Origin: an uncultured Aquimarina sp.
GTDB lineage: Bacteria; Bacteroidota; Bacteroidia; Flavobacteriales; Flavobacteriaceae
Direction of reading: 5' to 3'
Length of the DNA stretch: 64,000 bases
NCBI GenBank assembly: GCA_947498785.1
Contig: CANMLS010000023.1
Span: 1 to 64,000 of the forward strand
Shown here: piece after piece, positions 17,753 through 27,093 of the stretch
Numbering within the stretch: position 1 is the first letter of the stretch
Layout of the letters: each line of letters opens with the position of its first letter
Made by a program: the position numbers and the translations under genes
The notes under the pieces: model-generated
Database searches by the model: none
The model's input: the letters and a program-made list of their open reading frames with translations, nothing else
Told to the model about the DNA's origin: nothing

Positions 17753-18208
17753 TCAGGAAGCTATAAATTTATCGAGCATTCTATTTGTCTGTTTCATAAG
17801 TTTTTTCTTAAAAAAACGGGTACCACCTAATAGACTTCCTTTCCATCCAATAGCTTGAGAAGCCCATCGATGTATGCTAAAATGATCTATGTGCTTTATA
17901 ATTTTACCATCCATAAACTCAAATTGAGCATCAATTTTATTATGAACAGACCTACCAGTTTTACTAAAGGTATACCAAGCTTCCCAATAGGCTTTTCCTG
18001 TATCTTCATTCGCTTCAACCTGAGAAAATGCAATTTTAAGACCTTTACCATTTTTACATAACATTCTCCACATATTTTTAGCCCGATCATTCTTTAATTC
18101 TCCAAAAGCAGGATCAACAAAAACAATATCATCGTGATAGCATGAGATCATAGTTTTTGCATCACGATTGTTTAAGGCGGTGTAGAAAGTTTCAATAAGT
18201 TCCTTCAT
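17753..18208 (-). CDS. NTF2-like (SnoaL-type) protein
   Basis: This is a 151-residue protein with the cone-shaped NTF2/SnoaL fold signature: LIETFYTALNNRDAKTMISC, then YHDDIVFVDPAFGELKNDRA, AYWEAWYTFSKTGRSVHNKI, and MDGKIIKHIDHFSIHRWA. Family members range from isomerases to ligand-binding proteins, so no reaction is assigned. The C-terminal tail (FFKKKLMKQTNRMLDKFIAS) is basic and helical. It is placed between gpsA (39 bp upstream) and the sulfurtransferase gene. Confidence 0.82.
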   Translation of the reverse strand: MKELIETFYTALNNRDAKTMISCYHDDIVFVDPAFGELKNDRAKNMWRMLCKNGKGLKIAFSQVEANEDTGKAYWEAWYTFSKTGRSVHNKIDAQFEFMDGKIIKHIDHFSIHRWASQAIGWKGSLLGGTRFFKKKLMKQTNRMLDKFIAS

Positions 18209-18247
18209 AGATTATAATAAAAATAAGAGCTATGAAGATAAGAATAA

Positions 18248-19243
18248 TTAATCTAGCTTATCTGCAAGTTTCTTAAATACTTTTTTAGGATTTTTATTTT
18301 CATACAAAACTGCATGAACAGCATCAATTATTGGTGTTCGAGTGGTTTTTGTAGCATCAAGTTCATATGCTGTTTTTGCTGCATAATACCCTTCGGCAAC
18401 CATATTCATTTCCATTTGGGCACTTTTTACGGTATATCCTTTACCAATCATATTACCAAACATTCGATTACGAGAGAAAATTGAGTACCCTGTTACTAAT
18501 AAATCTCCTAGATAGGCAGAATTATTGATGTTGCGTTTCATTTTATGTATTTTTTTTATAAAACGCTTCATTTCACGAATTGCATTACTCATCAAAACAC
18601 TTTGAAAATTATCTCCGTACCCAAGCCCATGTGCAATACCTGCGGCAACAGAATAAATATTCTTTAATACAGCTGCATATTCGGTACCAATAATATCATC
18701 GCTGACTTTACATTTAATATAGTAGCTGCTTAATTGATTTGCCATGATTTTGGCTTTTTCTTCATCATTAGAAGCAATAGTAAGGTATGATAATCGCTCC
18801 AGAGCTACCTCCTCTGCATGACAAGGACCTGTGATTACTCCAATATTGTGATAAGGAATTTCATATTTATCATGAAAATGTTCTCCGACAATTAATCCAG
18901 TTTCGGGTACGATTCCTTTAATGGCAGAAAAAATAACTTTATCTTTTAAAGAAGAAGTAAGTTTTTCGAGTTCACTGTGTAAAAATGCAGAAGGAATTGC
19001 AAAAATCAAAAAATCCGCATTTTCTACTGCTTCATCAATATTGTTAGTGAGTTTAAGTTGTTTGGTCTTAAACTCTACAGAACTTAAATAACTAGGATTA
19101 TGGTGTTGTCTTTTGATATGTTCTATTGCATATACACTTCGCATATACCAACCTACCTCATTTAAGTTTTCGGTAAGCATTTTTACGATAGCTGTTGCCC
19201 AACTACCACCGCCTAAGACTGCAAATTTTGGCTTTTTTTCCAT
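18248..19243 (-). CDS. gpsA: NAD(P)H-dependent glycerol-3-phosphate dehydrogenase
   Basis: From the ATG whose complement is at 19241-19243 the product has 331 residues. The dinucleotide-binding motif is KFAVLGGGSWATAIVKML at the very N-terminus, and the catalytic region is AAVLKNIYSVAAGIAHGLGYGDN with the active-site Lys; AYLGDLLVTGYSIFSRNRMFG is the usual C-terminal signature. It reduces dihydroxyacetone phosphate to sn-glycerol-3-phosphate, the backbone for phospholipids. A longer start 42 bp upstream would add a hydrophobic leader unlike the family and was rejected. Confidence 0.93.
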   Translation of the reverse strand: MEKKPKFAVLGGGSWATAIVKMLTENLNEVGWYMRSVYAIEHIKRQHHNPSYLSSVEFKTKQLKLTNNIDEAVENADFLIFAIPSAFLHSELEKLTSSLKDKVIFSAIKGIVPETGLIVGEHFHDKYEIPYHNIGVITGPCHAEEVALERLSYLTIASNDEEKAKIMANQLSSYYIKCKVSDDIIGTEYAAVLKNIYSVAAGIAHGLGYGDNFQSVLMSNAIREMKRFIKKIHKMKRNINNSAYLGDLLVTGYSIFSRNRMFGNMIGKGYTVKSAQMEMNMVAEGYYAAKTAYELDATKTTRTPIIDAVHAVLYENKNPKKVFKKLADKLD

Positions 19244-19367
19244 AAAAAAGATTATGGCGTCAAAAGTAAGGAAAATACGTTTCAAAATAAAGGCTTGACA
19301 AACAATGTGTTATGAGTTTGGCACGTGTTTTGGTTCTTCATAAAATGAAATTGAAAACACACAGCTT

Positions 19368-20291
19368 ATGAAGACGTTAAAATTACTTTCGATTATTTTT
19401 TTAGGTTCAATGCTACTAACTTCTTGTGTTGCAGAGGTAGTTGTTGAAGAAGATGTTTATATAGAAGAACCTGTAATTAGTTTAAATACAGTATTGAGTA
19501 CTTATGAAATTTGGTATGTAGATATAGAACGTACAAAGGGAGCTGGTGAGATTCCATTTTTACAAAAGGCATTTACAGTTTCTTTTAGGAACGGAACATT
19601 TTTTGCAAATAATAACTTAGTAGGATTAGGAGAAAATGGAAATGGCTTTGGATTGGATGTTGGCTCTTATGATACTTTCCGAAGGAGCTTAGATATTGCT
19701 CATGATATTGATGGGGTATATGAGCTTGAGGTTACGCAATTTGCAGACGATGAGATAGAAATATACGATAGTGTCACAAATACAAGTTATTACCTTGTGG
19801 GTTATCAGCGTAATGATTTTGATTATGATCAAGTATTTTATGATAATATTCATTATTTCCTTCAGGAATATGAAACATGGGAAAAGATATTTACTAGTGA
19901 GTTTGGGGTATTGAATGAGTTTGACAATGAAAATTATTTGAAGTTTGAATATTTCGGAGCAGGAGAAAATTTTAAAAGTTCTGAGGATGTAAACGGAATC
20001 CTGATTAATGATATCTTCTATGATTATAGCGGTCATTATGAGATTAATGATATTATTAACACTTTAGATAGGAAAACTTTAACACTTGATTACGATTCTC
20101 CGGACAATGAATTCTTTGAATTATCCGTTATCAATGACAACAAGATAGAATTGTTTCATCCAGATTCTGAAACTGTATACCGATTTGTGGGTAGAGGACA
20201 AATACAGTTTAAGAATGCAGGGAAAGCTAAACAAACTCAGAATGAGAGAAAAAGAATTAAAAAAGCTGATTTTATGAAGCTTGCAAAATAA
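19368..20291 (+). CDS. Lipoprotein with two repeated beta-rich domains
   Basis: The 307-residue product has a lipobox signal peptide (LLSIIFLGSMLLTSC, Cys20) and an acidic tether (EVVVEEDVYIEEP). The body is an internal duplication: residues ~35-145 and ~150-275 each end in the same pattern, first YELEVTQFADDEIEIYDSVT then YYLVGYQ, and second FFELSVINDNKIELFHPDSE then YRFVGRG. The duplicated unit resembles a small lipocalin-like or beta-sandwich domain. The C-terminus is strongly basic (KQTQNERKRIKKADFMK). I do not know its function. A terminator hairpin follows at 20347. Confidence 0.8.
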   Translation: MKTLKLLSIIFLGSMLLTSCVAEVVVEEDVYIEEPVISLNTVLSTYEIWYVDIERTKGAGEIPFLQKAFTVSFRNGTFFANNNLVGLGENGNGFGLDVGSYDTFRRSLDIAHDIDGVYELEVTQFADDEIEIYDSVTNTSYYLVGYQRNDFDYDQVFYDNIHYFLQEYETWEKIFTSEFGVLNEFDNENYLKFEYFGAGENFKSSEDVNGILINDIFYDYSGHYEINDIINTLDRKTLTLDYDSPDNEFFELSVINDNKIELFHPDSETVYRFVGRGQIQFKNAGKAKQTQNERKRIKKADFMKLAK

Positions 20292-20346
20292 AAAGTAAGG
20301 ATAGCACTTAAACAATATTAACTTTTTGGTTGGTTATTTAGTTGGG

Positions 20347-20388
20347 AATCGCTCTACAGGATAAATCTTGTTTGAGCGATTTCTTTTT
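20347..20388 (+). terminator. Rho-independent terminator of the duplicated-domain lipoprotein gene
   Basis: Stem AATCGCTC (20347-20354) / GAGCGATT (20374-20381) with a 19-base loop, followed by TTCTTTTTT. It lies 55 bp after the stop at 20291. Confidence 0.75.
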
Positions 20389-20569
20389 TATTAAACTTTC
20401 TTCAGTAGATGAATTGGTTGAAACCATTTCTATATAAAAAAATGAAAGAAAATATGGGTTAAATCGTTCAGAAAAATTAAGAAAAAAACAAGAGCTGATC
20501 AAGTCGAATTAAACGAATCAGATTTCATCCCAATTCCGTACTTTTATACTCCTAAACAAAGTAGCATAT

Positions 20570-21109
20570 ATGGCAATTCAAAAACCATTCAACCTAAATC
20601 AATGGATTGAAAAAAACAGAGACACATTAAAACCACCTGTAGGTAATAAAAACTTATACAAAGAAGCTGGGGATTATATTGTAATGATTGTTTCTGGACC
20701 TAATGCCAGAAAGGATTATCATTATAATGAAACCGAAGAGCTTTTTTATCAATTAGAGGGAAACATCGAAGTGCATATTCAGGAAAATGGAAAAAAGAAA
20801 ACCATGACTCTTGGTCCTGGAGACATGTATTTACATCCAGCTAAAGTACCTCACTCTCCTGTACGTCACGAAGGATCCATTGGTTTGGTAATCGAGAGAA
20901 AAAGAATAGACCTCGATGCTGAGGATGGATTACTTTGGTTTTGTGACAATTGTAACAACAAGTTATACGATGTATATTTTAAACTAAATGATATCGAAAA
21001 AGATTTCTTAAAACATTTTAAACATTTCTATGGAGATAGAGATTTAAGAACTTGTAATACTTGCGGAACGATAATGCCTACAGATAAACGATTTATATCT
21101 GAAGAATAG
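20570..21109 (+). CDS. nbaC: 3-hydroxyanthranilate 3,4-dioxygenase
   Basis: The 179-residue cupin opens the ring of 3-hydroxyanthranilate to 2-amino-3-carboxymuconate semialdehyde in the kynurenine pathway. The iron ligands are His51, Glu57 (in YHYNETEELFYQ) and His95 (AKVPHSPVRH), at the same positions as in the well-studied Cupriavidus enzyme. The C-terminal rubredoxin-like site is also intact: Cys125-x2-Cys128 and Cys162-x2-Cys165. It is followed after 156 bp by an aldehyde dehydrogenase gene, which could act on a downstream semialdehyde. Confidence 0.94.
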   Translation: MAIQKPFNLNQWIEKNRDTLKPPVGNKNLYKEAGDYIVMIVSGPNARKDYHYNETEELFYQLEGNIEVHIQENGKKKTMTLGPGDMYLHPAKVPHSPVRHEGSIGLVIERKRIDLDAEDGLLWFCDNCNNKLYDVYFKLNDIEKDFLKHFKHFYGDRDLRTCNTCGTIMPTDKRFISEE

Positions 21110-21265
21110 AGAGTCAAGTTTATCAGATAGTTGATGTTTTCTTGTTGATTTGATTTTTTTTCATTCCCTTTTTTGAAAATTCATTCTAAATTCACTTTAG
21201 AATAGATCAAAATTTAATTTATCTACGAAAGAGAGTATCTTTACCTTATCAAAAATCAACATATC

Positions 21266-22819
21266 ATGGCGACAGCAATATTAGATTTCGGAATTGAAAA
21301 AGCACTGAAGCAATTGGGTGTTTCAAATCATAATAAAGGAACGTCTACAGGTTCTGATTGGTTTTCTTCTGTAGATAAGATTTCATCATATTCTCCAGTA
21401 GATGGTGAGTTAATAGGTATTGTAGAAACAACTACAGCTTCAGATTATGAAAAAGTGGTTCAGACAGCAAGTGAAGCTTTCAAATCGTGGAGAATTATGC
21501 CAGCTCCTCAACGTGGAGAAATTGTAAGGCAATTTGGTGAAGAATTACGAAAACTAAAAGAACCTCTAGGAAAATTGGTTTCTTATGAAATGGGAAAATC
21601 GTATCAAGAAGGATTAGGAGAAGTTCAGGAGATGATAGATATCTGTGATTTTGCAGTAGGTTTGTCACGTCAATTGCATGGGTTAACAATGCATTCTGAA
21701 CGTCCGGGGCATAGAATGTATGAACAATATCATCCTTTAGGGATTGTGGGAATCATTTCTGCATTTAACTTTCCAGTAGCAGTATGGGCCTGGAATACAG
21801 CTTTAGCATGGATTTGTGGAGATGTATGTGTTTGGAAACCAAGTGAGAAAACACCGCTTTGTGGTGTTGCTTGTCAACATATTATTGCAAAAGTTTTAAA
21901 AGAAAATAATCTTCCAGAAGGGATTTCTTGTTTAATTAATGGAGATTATAGGGTAGGAGAGATGATGACTACAGATAAGAGAGTTCCTTTGGTATCTGCA
22001 ACAGGATCTACAAGAATGGGCAAAATAGTAGCAGCTACCGTTGGAGAACGTTTAGGGAAATCACTTTTAGAATTAGGAGGTAATAATGCAATTATCGTTA
22101 CTCCTGATGCAGATATTAAAATGACGGTTATTGGAGCTGTTTTTGGAGCAGTAGGAACTGCAGGACAACGTTGTACATCAACACGTAGATTAATTATTCA
22201 TGAATCTATTTATGATAAAGTAAAAAATGCAGTTATTGATGCTTATGGACAGTTAAAAATAGGTAATCCATTGGATGAAAATAATCATGTAGGACCGCTT
22301 ATTGATAAAGATGCTGTAAAAGGGTATCAAAAGGCATTGGAAAAAGTAGTAGAAGAAGGCGGAAAAATTGTAGTTGAGGGAGAAGTACTTTCTGGAGAGG
22401 GATATGAGAGTGGGTGTTATGTAAAACCAGCAATCGCAGAAGCTGATAACTCCTTTAAAATTGTACAAAATGAAACCTTTGCACCTGTATTATATCTTCT
22501 CAAGTATAGTGGTGATATTGAAAATGCAATTGATGCTCAGAATGGAGTAGCGCAAGGACTATCCTCTGCTATCATGACAAATAACTTAAGAGAAGCAGAA
22601 CGTTTCCTCTCGCACGCAGGATCAGATTGTGGTATCGCAAATGTAAATATCGGAACTTCTGGAGCTGAGATCGGGGGAGCATTTGGAGGAGAAAAAGAAA
22701 CTGGAGGAGGTCGTGAGTCTGGATCAGATGCCTGGAAAATATATATGCGTCGTCAAACCAATACTATAAATTATACTACAGAATTACCTTTGGCTCAAGG
22801 AATCAAATTTAACTTATAG
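21266..22819 (+). CDS. Aldehyde dehydrogenase, ALDH7 (alpha-aminoadipic semialdehyde dehydrogenase-like)
   Basis: This is a 517-residue NAD-dependent dehydrogenase. The N-terminal segment (LKQLGVSNHNKGTSTGSDW), the QYHPLGIVGIISAFNFPVAVWAWN stretch and GAVGTAGQRCTSTRR with catalytic Cys303 are typical of ALDH7/antiquitin-type enzymes, which oxidise alpha-aminoadipic semialdehyde/piperideine-6-carboxylate in lysine catabolism. LLELGGNNA carries the general-base Glu. The adjacent 3-hydroxyanthranilate dioxygenase also suggests a possible role on a semialdehyde of tryptophan catabolism; sequence alone does not settle this. A TATCTTTA -7-like box is at 21237. A terminator hairpin follows the stop. 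Confidence 0.9.
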   Translation: MATAILDFGIEKALKQLGVSNHNKGTSTGSDWFSSVDKISSYSPVDGELIGIVETTTASDYEKVVQTASEAFKSWRIMPAPQRGEIVRQFGEELRKLKEPLGKLVSYEMGKSYQEGLGEVQEMIDICDFAVGLSRQLHGLTMHSERPGHRMYEQYHPLGIVGIISAFNFPVAVWAWNTALAWICGDVCVWKPSEKTPLCGVACQHIIAKVLKENNLPEGISCLINGDYRVGEMMTTDKRVPLVSATGSTRMGKIVAATVGERLGKSLLELGGNNAIIVTPDADIKMTVIGAVFGAVGTAGQRCTSTRRLIIHESIYDKVKNAVIDAYGQLKIGNPLDENNHVGPLIDKDAVKGYQKALEKVVEEGGKIVVEGEVLSGEGYESGCYVKPAIAEADNSFKIVQNETFAPVLYLLKYSGDIENAIDAQNGVAQGLSSAIMTNNLREAERFLSHAGSDCGIANVNIGTSGAEIGGAFGGEKETGGGRESGSDAWKIYMRRQTNTINYTTELPLAQGIKFNL

Positions 22820-22845
22820 TCTGATAATTTTGCATAAAAAATATG

Positions 22846-22872
22846 AAGCACTCTTTACAGGGTGCTTTTTTT
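22846..22872 (+). terminator. Terminator of the aldehyde dehydrogenase gene
   Basis: Stem AAGCACTCT / AGGGTGCTT (9 pairs, one G-T) with loop TTAC, followed by a run of T. Confidence 0.85.
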
Positions 22873-22890
22873 GTTGATTATTTTTATACC

Positions 22891-23227
22891 ATGTTTTTTT
22901 GGCTTGTAATGATGATGATAAAATCGAAAACTCTGTATTATGTACATTAGAAGCTAGACCAGCATTAGAAATTACTATTAAAGACGCTGTGTATGACGTT
23001 TTTTGGTTGATGGGATTAAGGTAATAGCAACAGATAATGAATATGTAGATACCCTTCAGCATATAGTAGGTACTAATGTTTTTATTGACGTTTATGAACG
23101 TGTATACACAATTGTAGTTGATAAAATGGGATATGCAACAAGCACTAATGGCCCTGTTATTGTCAATGAAGATATATGCCATGTTATTGCTAAAAGATTA
23201 GAGGTTTTATTGCGAAAAAAGAAATAA
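22891..23227 (+). pseudogene. Frameshifted remnant of a small lipoprotein with a carboxypeptidase-regulatory-like domain
   Basis: Two reading frames together make one protein. In the first frame, a lipobox-like LACNDDDKIENS (Cys codon 22905-22907) continues through CTLEARPALEITIKDAVYDVF and reaches a stop shortly after 22998. In the next frame, VDGIKVIATDNEYVDTLQ continues to GYATSTNGPVIVNEDICHVI and stops at 23227. Inserting one T in the run of six (22999-23004) joins them. The ATG at 22891 would join the lipobox frame only if the run of seven T (22894-22900) were eight. The joined sequence resembles a beta-sandwich carboxypeptidase-regulatory-like domain (inference). No full signal peptide remains. 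Confidence 0.6.
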
Positions 23228-23276
23228 ACACCCGTTTTATTCTTAAATTTTAAGAAAAAATGTCAAAATTTTACGT

Positions 23277-23284
23277 TAGATTTG
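23277..23284 (+). promoter_or_regulatory. -7 promoter element of the beta-propeller T9SS gene
   Basis: TAGATTTG matches TAnnTTTG perfectly and lies 26 bp before the ATG at 23311. It falls inside a longer in-frame extension beginning at 23260, which supports 23311 as the true start. A clear -33 TTG was not found. Confidence 0.45.
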
Positions 23285-23310
23285 AGGATTATTCACAAAT
23301 CAGCTTAAAA

Positions 23311-26300
23311 ATGAAAACATTATTATTCTGCTTCAGACGTTCTGTCTGGGCGGTTTCAATTATTGGAACCATTATTTCAGTAAATGCTCAACAAATTCCG
23401 GGCCTAAAAACCCAAGCAGATCCTATCAACGGTAAACAAGTTTATCGTAATTCTAAAAAACTTTATGAAGCTAAAACTGGGACTTCTCGGTCAGCTAAAC
23501 CAGAGAAAGTCGGTGAAAATATTCAAAAAAGATTTGAATATGAAATGCAATTGCTTGCAGATCCTAAAACGGGAAAAATTCCGAAAGGAATACTAGAAGC
23601 AGAGGTTAATTTTTCTGATAAAATTCCTGTAAGTCAGGAGTCAAAAGAATCCTTAGCAGCAGGTGCAAAATCTTCTAAAAGAGGTCGTTTTTCATATTGG
23701 AAAAATAGAGGTCCTTTTAATGTAGGTGGTAGAACCAGAGCATTAGCAATTGATCGGACCAATGAAAACGTAATTCTGGCAGGAGGTGTTTCTGGTGGAG
23801 TATGGAGATCTGAGAATGGAGGTCAATCTTGGAGAAAAACTACAAGGCGCTTTCAAAGCCCTAGCGTTACGGCAATTATTCAAGATCCAAGACCAGGTAG
23901 AAGTTTTACATGGTACTATACATCAGGAGAAACTTTTGGAAACTCTGCTAGTGATGCAGGAGCCACTTTTAGAGGAAGTGGTGTTTTTAAATCACAAGAT
24001 GGCGGACGTACATGGGAAAAGTTAAGAAATACAGATGACGGTGACCCTACAACTGATTCTAATCTAGATCTCATTAATTCTATAGCGATTCACCCTACTA
24101 CGGGGGATATTTATATAGGAACATATACAGGTATACAGCGATCACAGGATGGAGGACGCAATTTTGTACAGGTATTAGAAGGTGGGACAAGTACTCTTGC
24201 AGAAGTTACAATAACAGCAACTGGTCAGATATATGCTACTATGGATGACAACAGTGTTGTAAATAATGGTTTCTTCACCTCTTCCGATGGAGATACATGG
24301 ACAAAAATAAATCCTGATTTTATGCCACCACAATTTCTGAGAACAGTGATGGGATCTGATCCATCAAATGGAAATGTGGTTTACTTTTTTATAGCTAACA
24401 GGGTTAATGTACCGCAAACATTTTTATTCAAATACGATGCAGCTGCAGCTGAAGAAGAACAATGGACAGATTTATCTGCTAACCTTCCAGTGAATTTTGG
24501 GTCAAGAGGAGGAACTTTCAATATTCAGGGAGGATATGATATGGTGGTAAAAGTAAGCCCATCAGATTCTAATTTGGTTTTTATTGGAGGAACTAACTTA
24601 TACAGATCAACAGACGGTTTTACTACTCCTGTTGGTCCAGATAGTTGGATAGCTGGATATAGCTCTGCTAACGGAAACGCCTTTAATTTATATACTGATC
24701 ACCATCCTGATCAACATGCCTTAGTATTTTATCCTTCAAATCCTAATAAAGTATTATCAGGACATGATGGAGGAGTATCGGTAACCGAAGATATTACTAC
24801 AAGTCTGGATGGAGGTGAGCCAGTAGATTGGACTTCATTGAGTAACGGATACTTAACAACTCAACCATATCATGTGTCTTTTGATCCGCAAGGAAATAGC
24901 GATGATTTAATTGCAGGATTTCAAGACAATAGCTCTTGGTATACAAATTCTACTGATGGAACTGAGCCTTGGGTAGATCTTTTCGGTGGAGATGGATCAT
25001 ATAGTGCGATTGCAGATGGAGGAAGAACACGATATGTGTCTTCTCAATCAGGTAATATTTTTAGATTTAATTATGATGAAGCTGGAGAAGAAGTTGCATT
25101 TACAAAGGTTGCTCCTGGGGCATCAGGATTTGCATTTATTACTCCATTTGTATTAGATCCTAATAATGATAATATTATGTATTTACCTGCAGGTAGAAGG
25201 ATTTGGAGAAATAATAATCTGGATGAAATTCCTTTATTTAGTAATGCAGATGCAACGGTTAACTGGGTTAATCTAGCAAACAGTGAAGTTCCTGGTAATC
25301 CGGACCCAACCGCAAGAGATTTCTCTATTTCTGCTTTGGATGTATCAAAATTTCCAGTAGCCAATAGATTATATTATGGGACAAGTAATGGTGTAGTGTT
25401 TAGAATGGATAATGCTAATGTTGATGGTCAAGAAGCAGTTGATGTTTCTACAGGAAAAGGACTGCCAACCGGTTTTATTACCGATATTAATGTAGATCCA
25501 TCAAATTCTGATAGAGTTATTGTTACATTTTCTAATTACCAAATCCCCAGTTTATTTATTACAGAGAATGGAGGAAATACTTGGACAAATATTAGTGGTA
25601 ATTTAGAAGAGAATCGCGATGGAACAGGAAATGGTCCTTCTGTACGTAGTACTGCATTTTTAGGTAGTAGTCAAGGGTTCTTTGGTTCTCGGGTACAAAG
25701 AATATTTGCAGGAACCAGCACAGGACTGTATTCTACAAATAGATTAAATGGTAAGAATACAGTATGGAGAAAAGAAAATATTGTTATTGGTAATAATGTT
25801 GTGGTTGAGGTAGGAACACGTAAGGATGGATTTATTGCAGCTGCAGTACATGGTAATGGTTTGTTTAGTGCAAGATTCCCAGTATTTAATGAGTTACCAG
25901 AACCTTCCCTAAGTGTAGCATATTTATTAGAGGACGTTACAGTTGATATTAATAATATCGAAAATTTTGAAGTAAATGTAGAAGATTTGTTCGTTAACTC
26001 TAGTGGAGGTTCTATTAGTATAGAATTACAAAACACAAACCCAGATATAGTTACAGCTACTCTAGAAGATGATACTATACATATAGAGTTTGGTGAAGGC
26101 CTAGAAATAGGTGATCAAGCTACAATAGTGCTTGTTGCTACTTCTGGTGAAGAACAAGTAGCAGAAGGGTTTACTATAACTGTTTCTGAAATTCCAATTT
26201 ACGAACAGGTTGCAGGAGGTGGAGGCTCTGTTCCATCACAATTCTTTATAGATTTTGGTGGTCTTGCACAATCTGCTGATGACTTTATAGTTCCTGAAGG

Positions 26301-27030
26301 AAATACCTGGACTATAGAAAGAATTGTAGCTTTTGGAGGCGCAAATAATTCCCCTCAATTAGTAAATGCAACAGTTGTAATGTATGAAGACAATGCTGGA
26401 GTTCCTGGAGAAGAAATATATAATAGTGGGCAAATTGTTCCTATTTCTGACCCTACTGATACAAACTTAAATTTAGTCCTTCCAGAAGAGTTAGTATTAG
26501 AAGGAGGTAGCTATTGGATGTCAGTATATGTAAATTTAGCGTTTAATCCAAGTGCTACACAATGGTTCTGGTCTTCTCAAAATGGAACAATTGGTAGTGA
26601 GACACATTTTAGAGATGATTTAAACCTATTTGGAACAGGAGCTATAGATTGGACATTAGCAACAGTAGCTTTTGGCGGGAACCCTATTGATCAAATATTT
26701 GAAATTTATGGATTAGTAGACGATGGCGTGGGAGTACCAGCAACTTCAATTGATCCTTTAGCTGTGTTAGATTCAAAGAACAATACCGCATCGCCAAACC
26801 CTTCAAATGGACTATTCTCTTTTAACTTTAGAGATATAGCTTCAAAATCTGGTGGAAACACATCTAGATCTATAGAAATATATGATGCCGTAGGTAATAT
26901 GTTGTATTCAAACGATAATATTGGTGAGAACATAACTTGGGATGCTTCAAATGCAAGATCTGGATTGTATTTTGCAAAAGTGACTGCAGCTAATGGTTCT
27001 AGTCAAGTGATTAAGCTTATTAGAAAATAA
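23311..27030 (+). CDS. Large T9SS-secreted beta-propeller (BNR/VPS10-like) protein
   Basis: The 1239-residue product starts with a signal peptide (SVWAVSIIGTIISVNAQ). Residues ~110-850 hold many sialidase/BNR Asp-box-type repeats: SENGGQSWRKT, SQDGGRTWEKL, SQDGGRNFVQV, SSDGDTWTKI, TENGGNTWTNI. These blades form a VPS10/photosynthesis-stability-factor-like propeller. After a ~200-residue linker comes a beta-sandwich region (about 990-1140), and the last ~80 residues are a T9SS type A sorting domain (SPNPSNGLFSFNF, SIEIYDAVGNMLYS, GLYFAKVTAANGSSQVIKLIRK). It should be exported through the type IX system and anchored or released at the surface. No catalytic residues are apparent; adhesion or substrate binding is possible. 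Confidence 0.9.
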   Translation: MKTLLFCFRRSVWAVSIIGTIISVNAQQIPGLKTQADPINGKQVYRNSKKLYEAKTGTSRSAKPEKVGENIQKRFEYEMQLLADPKTGKIPKGILEAEVNFSDKIPVSQESKESLAAGAKSSKRGRFSYWKNRGPFNVGGRTRALAIDRTNENVILAGGVSGGVWRSENGGQSWRKTTRRFQSPSVTAIIQDPRPGRSFTWYYTSGETFGNSASDAGATFRGSGVFKSQDGGRTWEKLRNTDDGDPTTDSNLDLINSIAIHPTTGDIYIGTYTGIQRSQDGGRNFVQVLEGGTSTLAEVTITATGQIYATMDDNSVVNNGFFTSSDGDTWTKINPDFMPPQFLRTVMGSDPSNGNVVYFFIANRVNVPQTFLFKYDAAAAEEEQWTDLSANLPVNFGSRGGTFNIQGGYDMVVKVSPSDSNLVFIGGTNLYRSTDGFTTPVGPDSWIAGYSSANGNAFNLYTDHHPDQHALVFYPSNPNKVLSGHDGGVSVTEDITTSLDGGEPVDWTSLSNGYLTTQPYHVSFDPQGNSDDLIAGFQDNSSWYTNSTDGTEPWVDLFGGDGSYSAIADGGRTRYVSSQSGNIFRFNYDEAGEEVAFTKVAPGASGFAFITPFVLDPNNDNIMYLPAGRRIWRNNNLDEIPLFSNADATVNWVNLANSEVPGNPDPTARDFSISALDVSKFPVANRLYYGTSNGVVFRMDNANVDGQEAVDVSTGKGLPTGFITDINVDPSNSDRVIVTFSNYQIPSLFITENGGNTWTNISGNLEENRDGTGNGPSVRSTAFLGSSQGFFGSRVQRIFAGTSTGLYSTNRLNGKNTVWRKENIVIGNNVVVEVGTRKDGFIAAAVHGNGLFSARFPVFNELPEPSLSVAYLLEDVTVDINNIENFEVNVEDLFVNSSGGSISIELQNTNPDIVTATLEDDTIHIEFGEGLEIGDQATIVLVATSGEEQVAEGFTITVSEIPIYEQVAGGGGSVPSQFFIDFGGLAQSADDFIVPEGNTWTIERIVAFGGANNSPQLVNATVVMYEDNAGVPGEEIYNSGQIVPISDPTDTNLNLVLPEELVLEGGSYWMSVYVNLAFNPSATQWFWSSQNGTIGSETHFRDDLNLFGTGAIDWTLATVAFGGNPIDQIFEIYGLVDDGVGVPATSIDPLAVLDSKNNTASPNPSNGLFSFNFRDIASKSGGNTSRSIEIYDAVGNMLYSNDNIGENITWDASNARSGLYFAKVTAANGSSQVIKLIRK

Positions 27031-27051
27031 TTTCTGGTAGTTGTAAATTTG

Positions 27052-27082
27052 AAAGGAGTTGAAATTTTCAACTCCTTTTTTT
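27052..27082 (+). terminator. Terminator of the beta-propeller gene
   Basis: A near-perfect hairpin with AAAGGAGTTGAAA and TTTCAACTCCTTT arms followed by a T run, 22 bp after the stop at 27030 and just before the next ATG. Confidence 0.85.
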
Positions 27083-27093
27083 AATTTTATAAA

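Noticed and set aside
22842..22893. Reading through the aldehyde dehydrogenase terminator as a signal peptide for the remnant at 22891
   Set aside because: An in-frame ATG at 22844 exists, but the encoded residues come from the terminator hairpin and lack a signal-peptide pattern.
22814..23182. 122-codon minus-strand frame over the lipoprotein remnant
   Set aside because: It runs through the aldehyde dehydrogenase terminator and has no recognisable domain, whereas the plus-strand pieces form a coherent protein.
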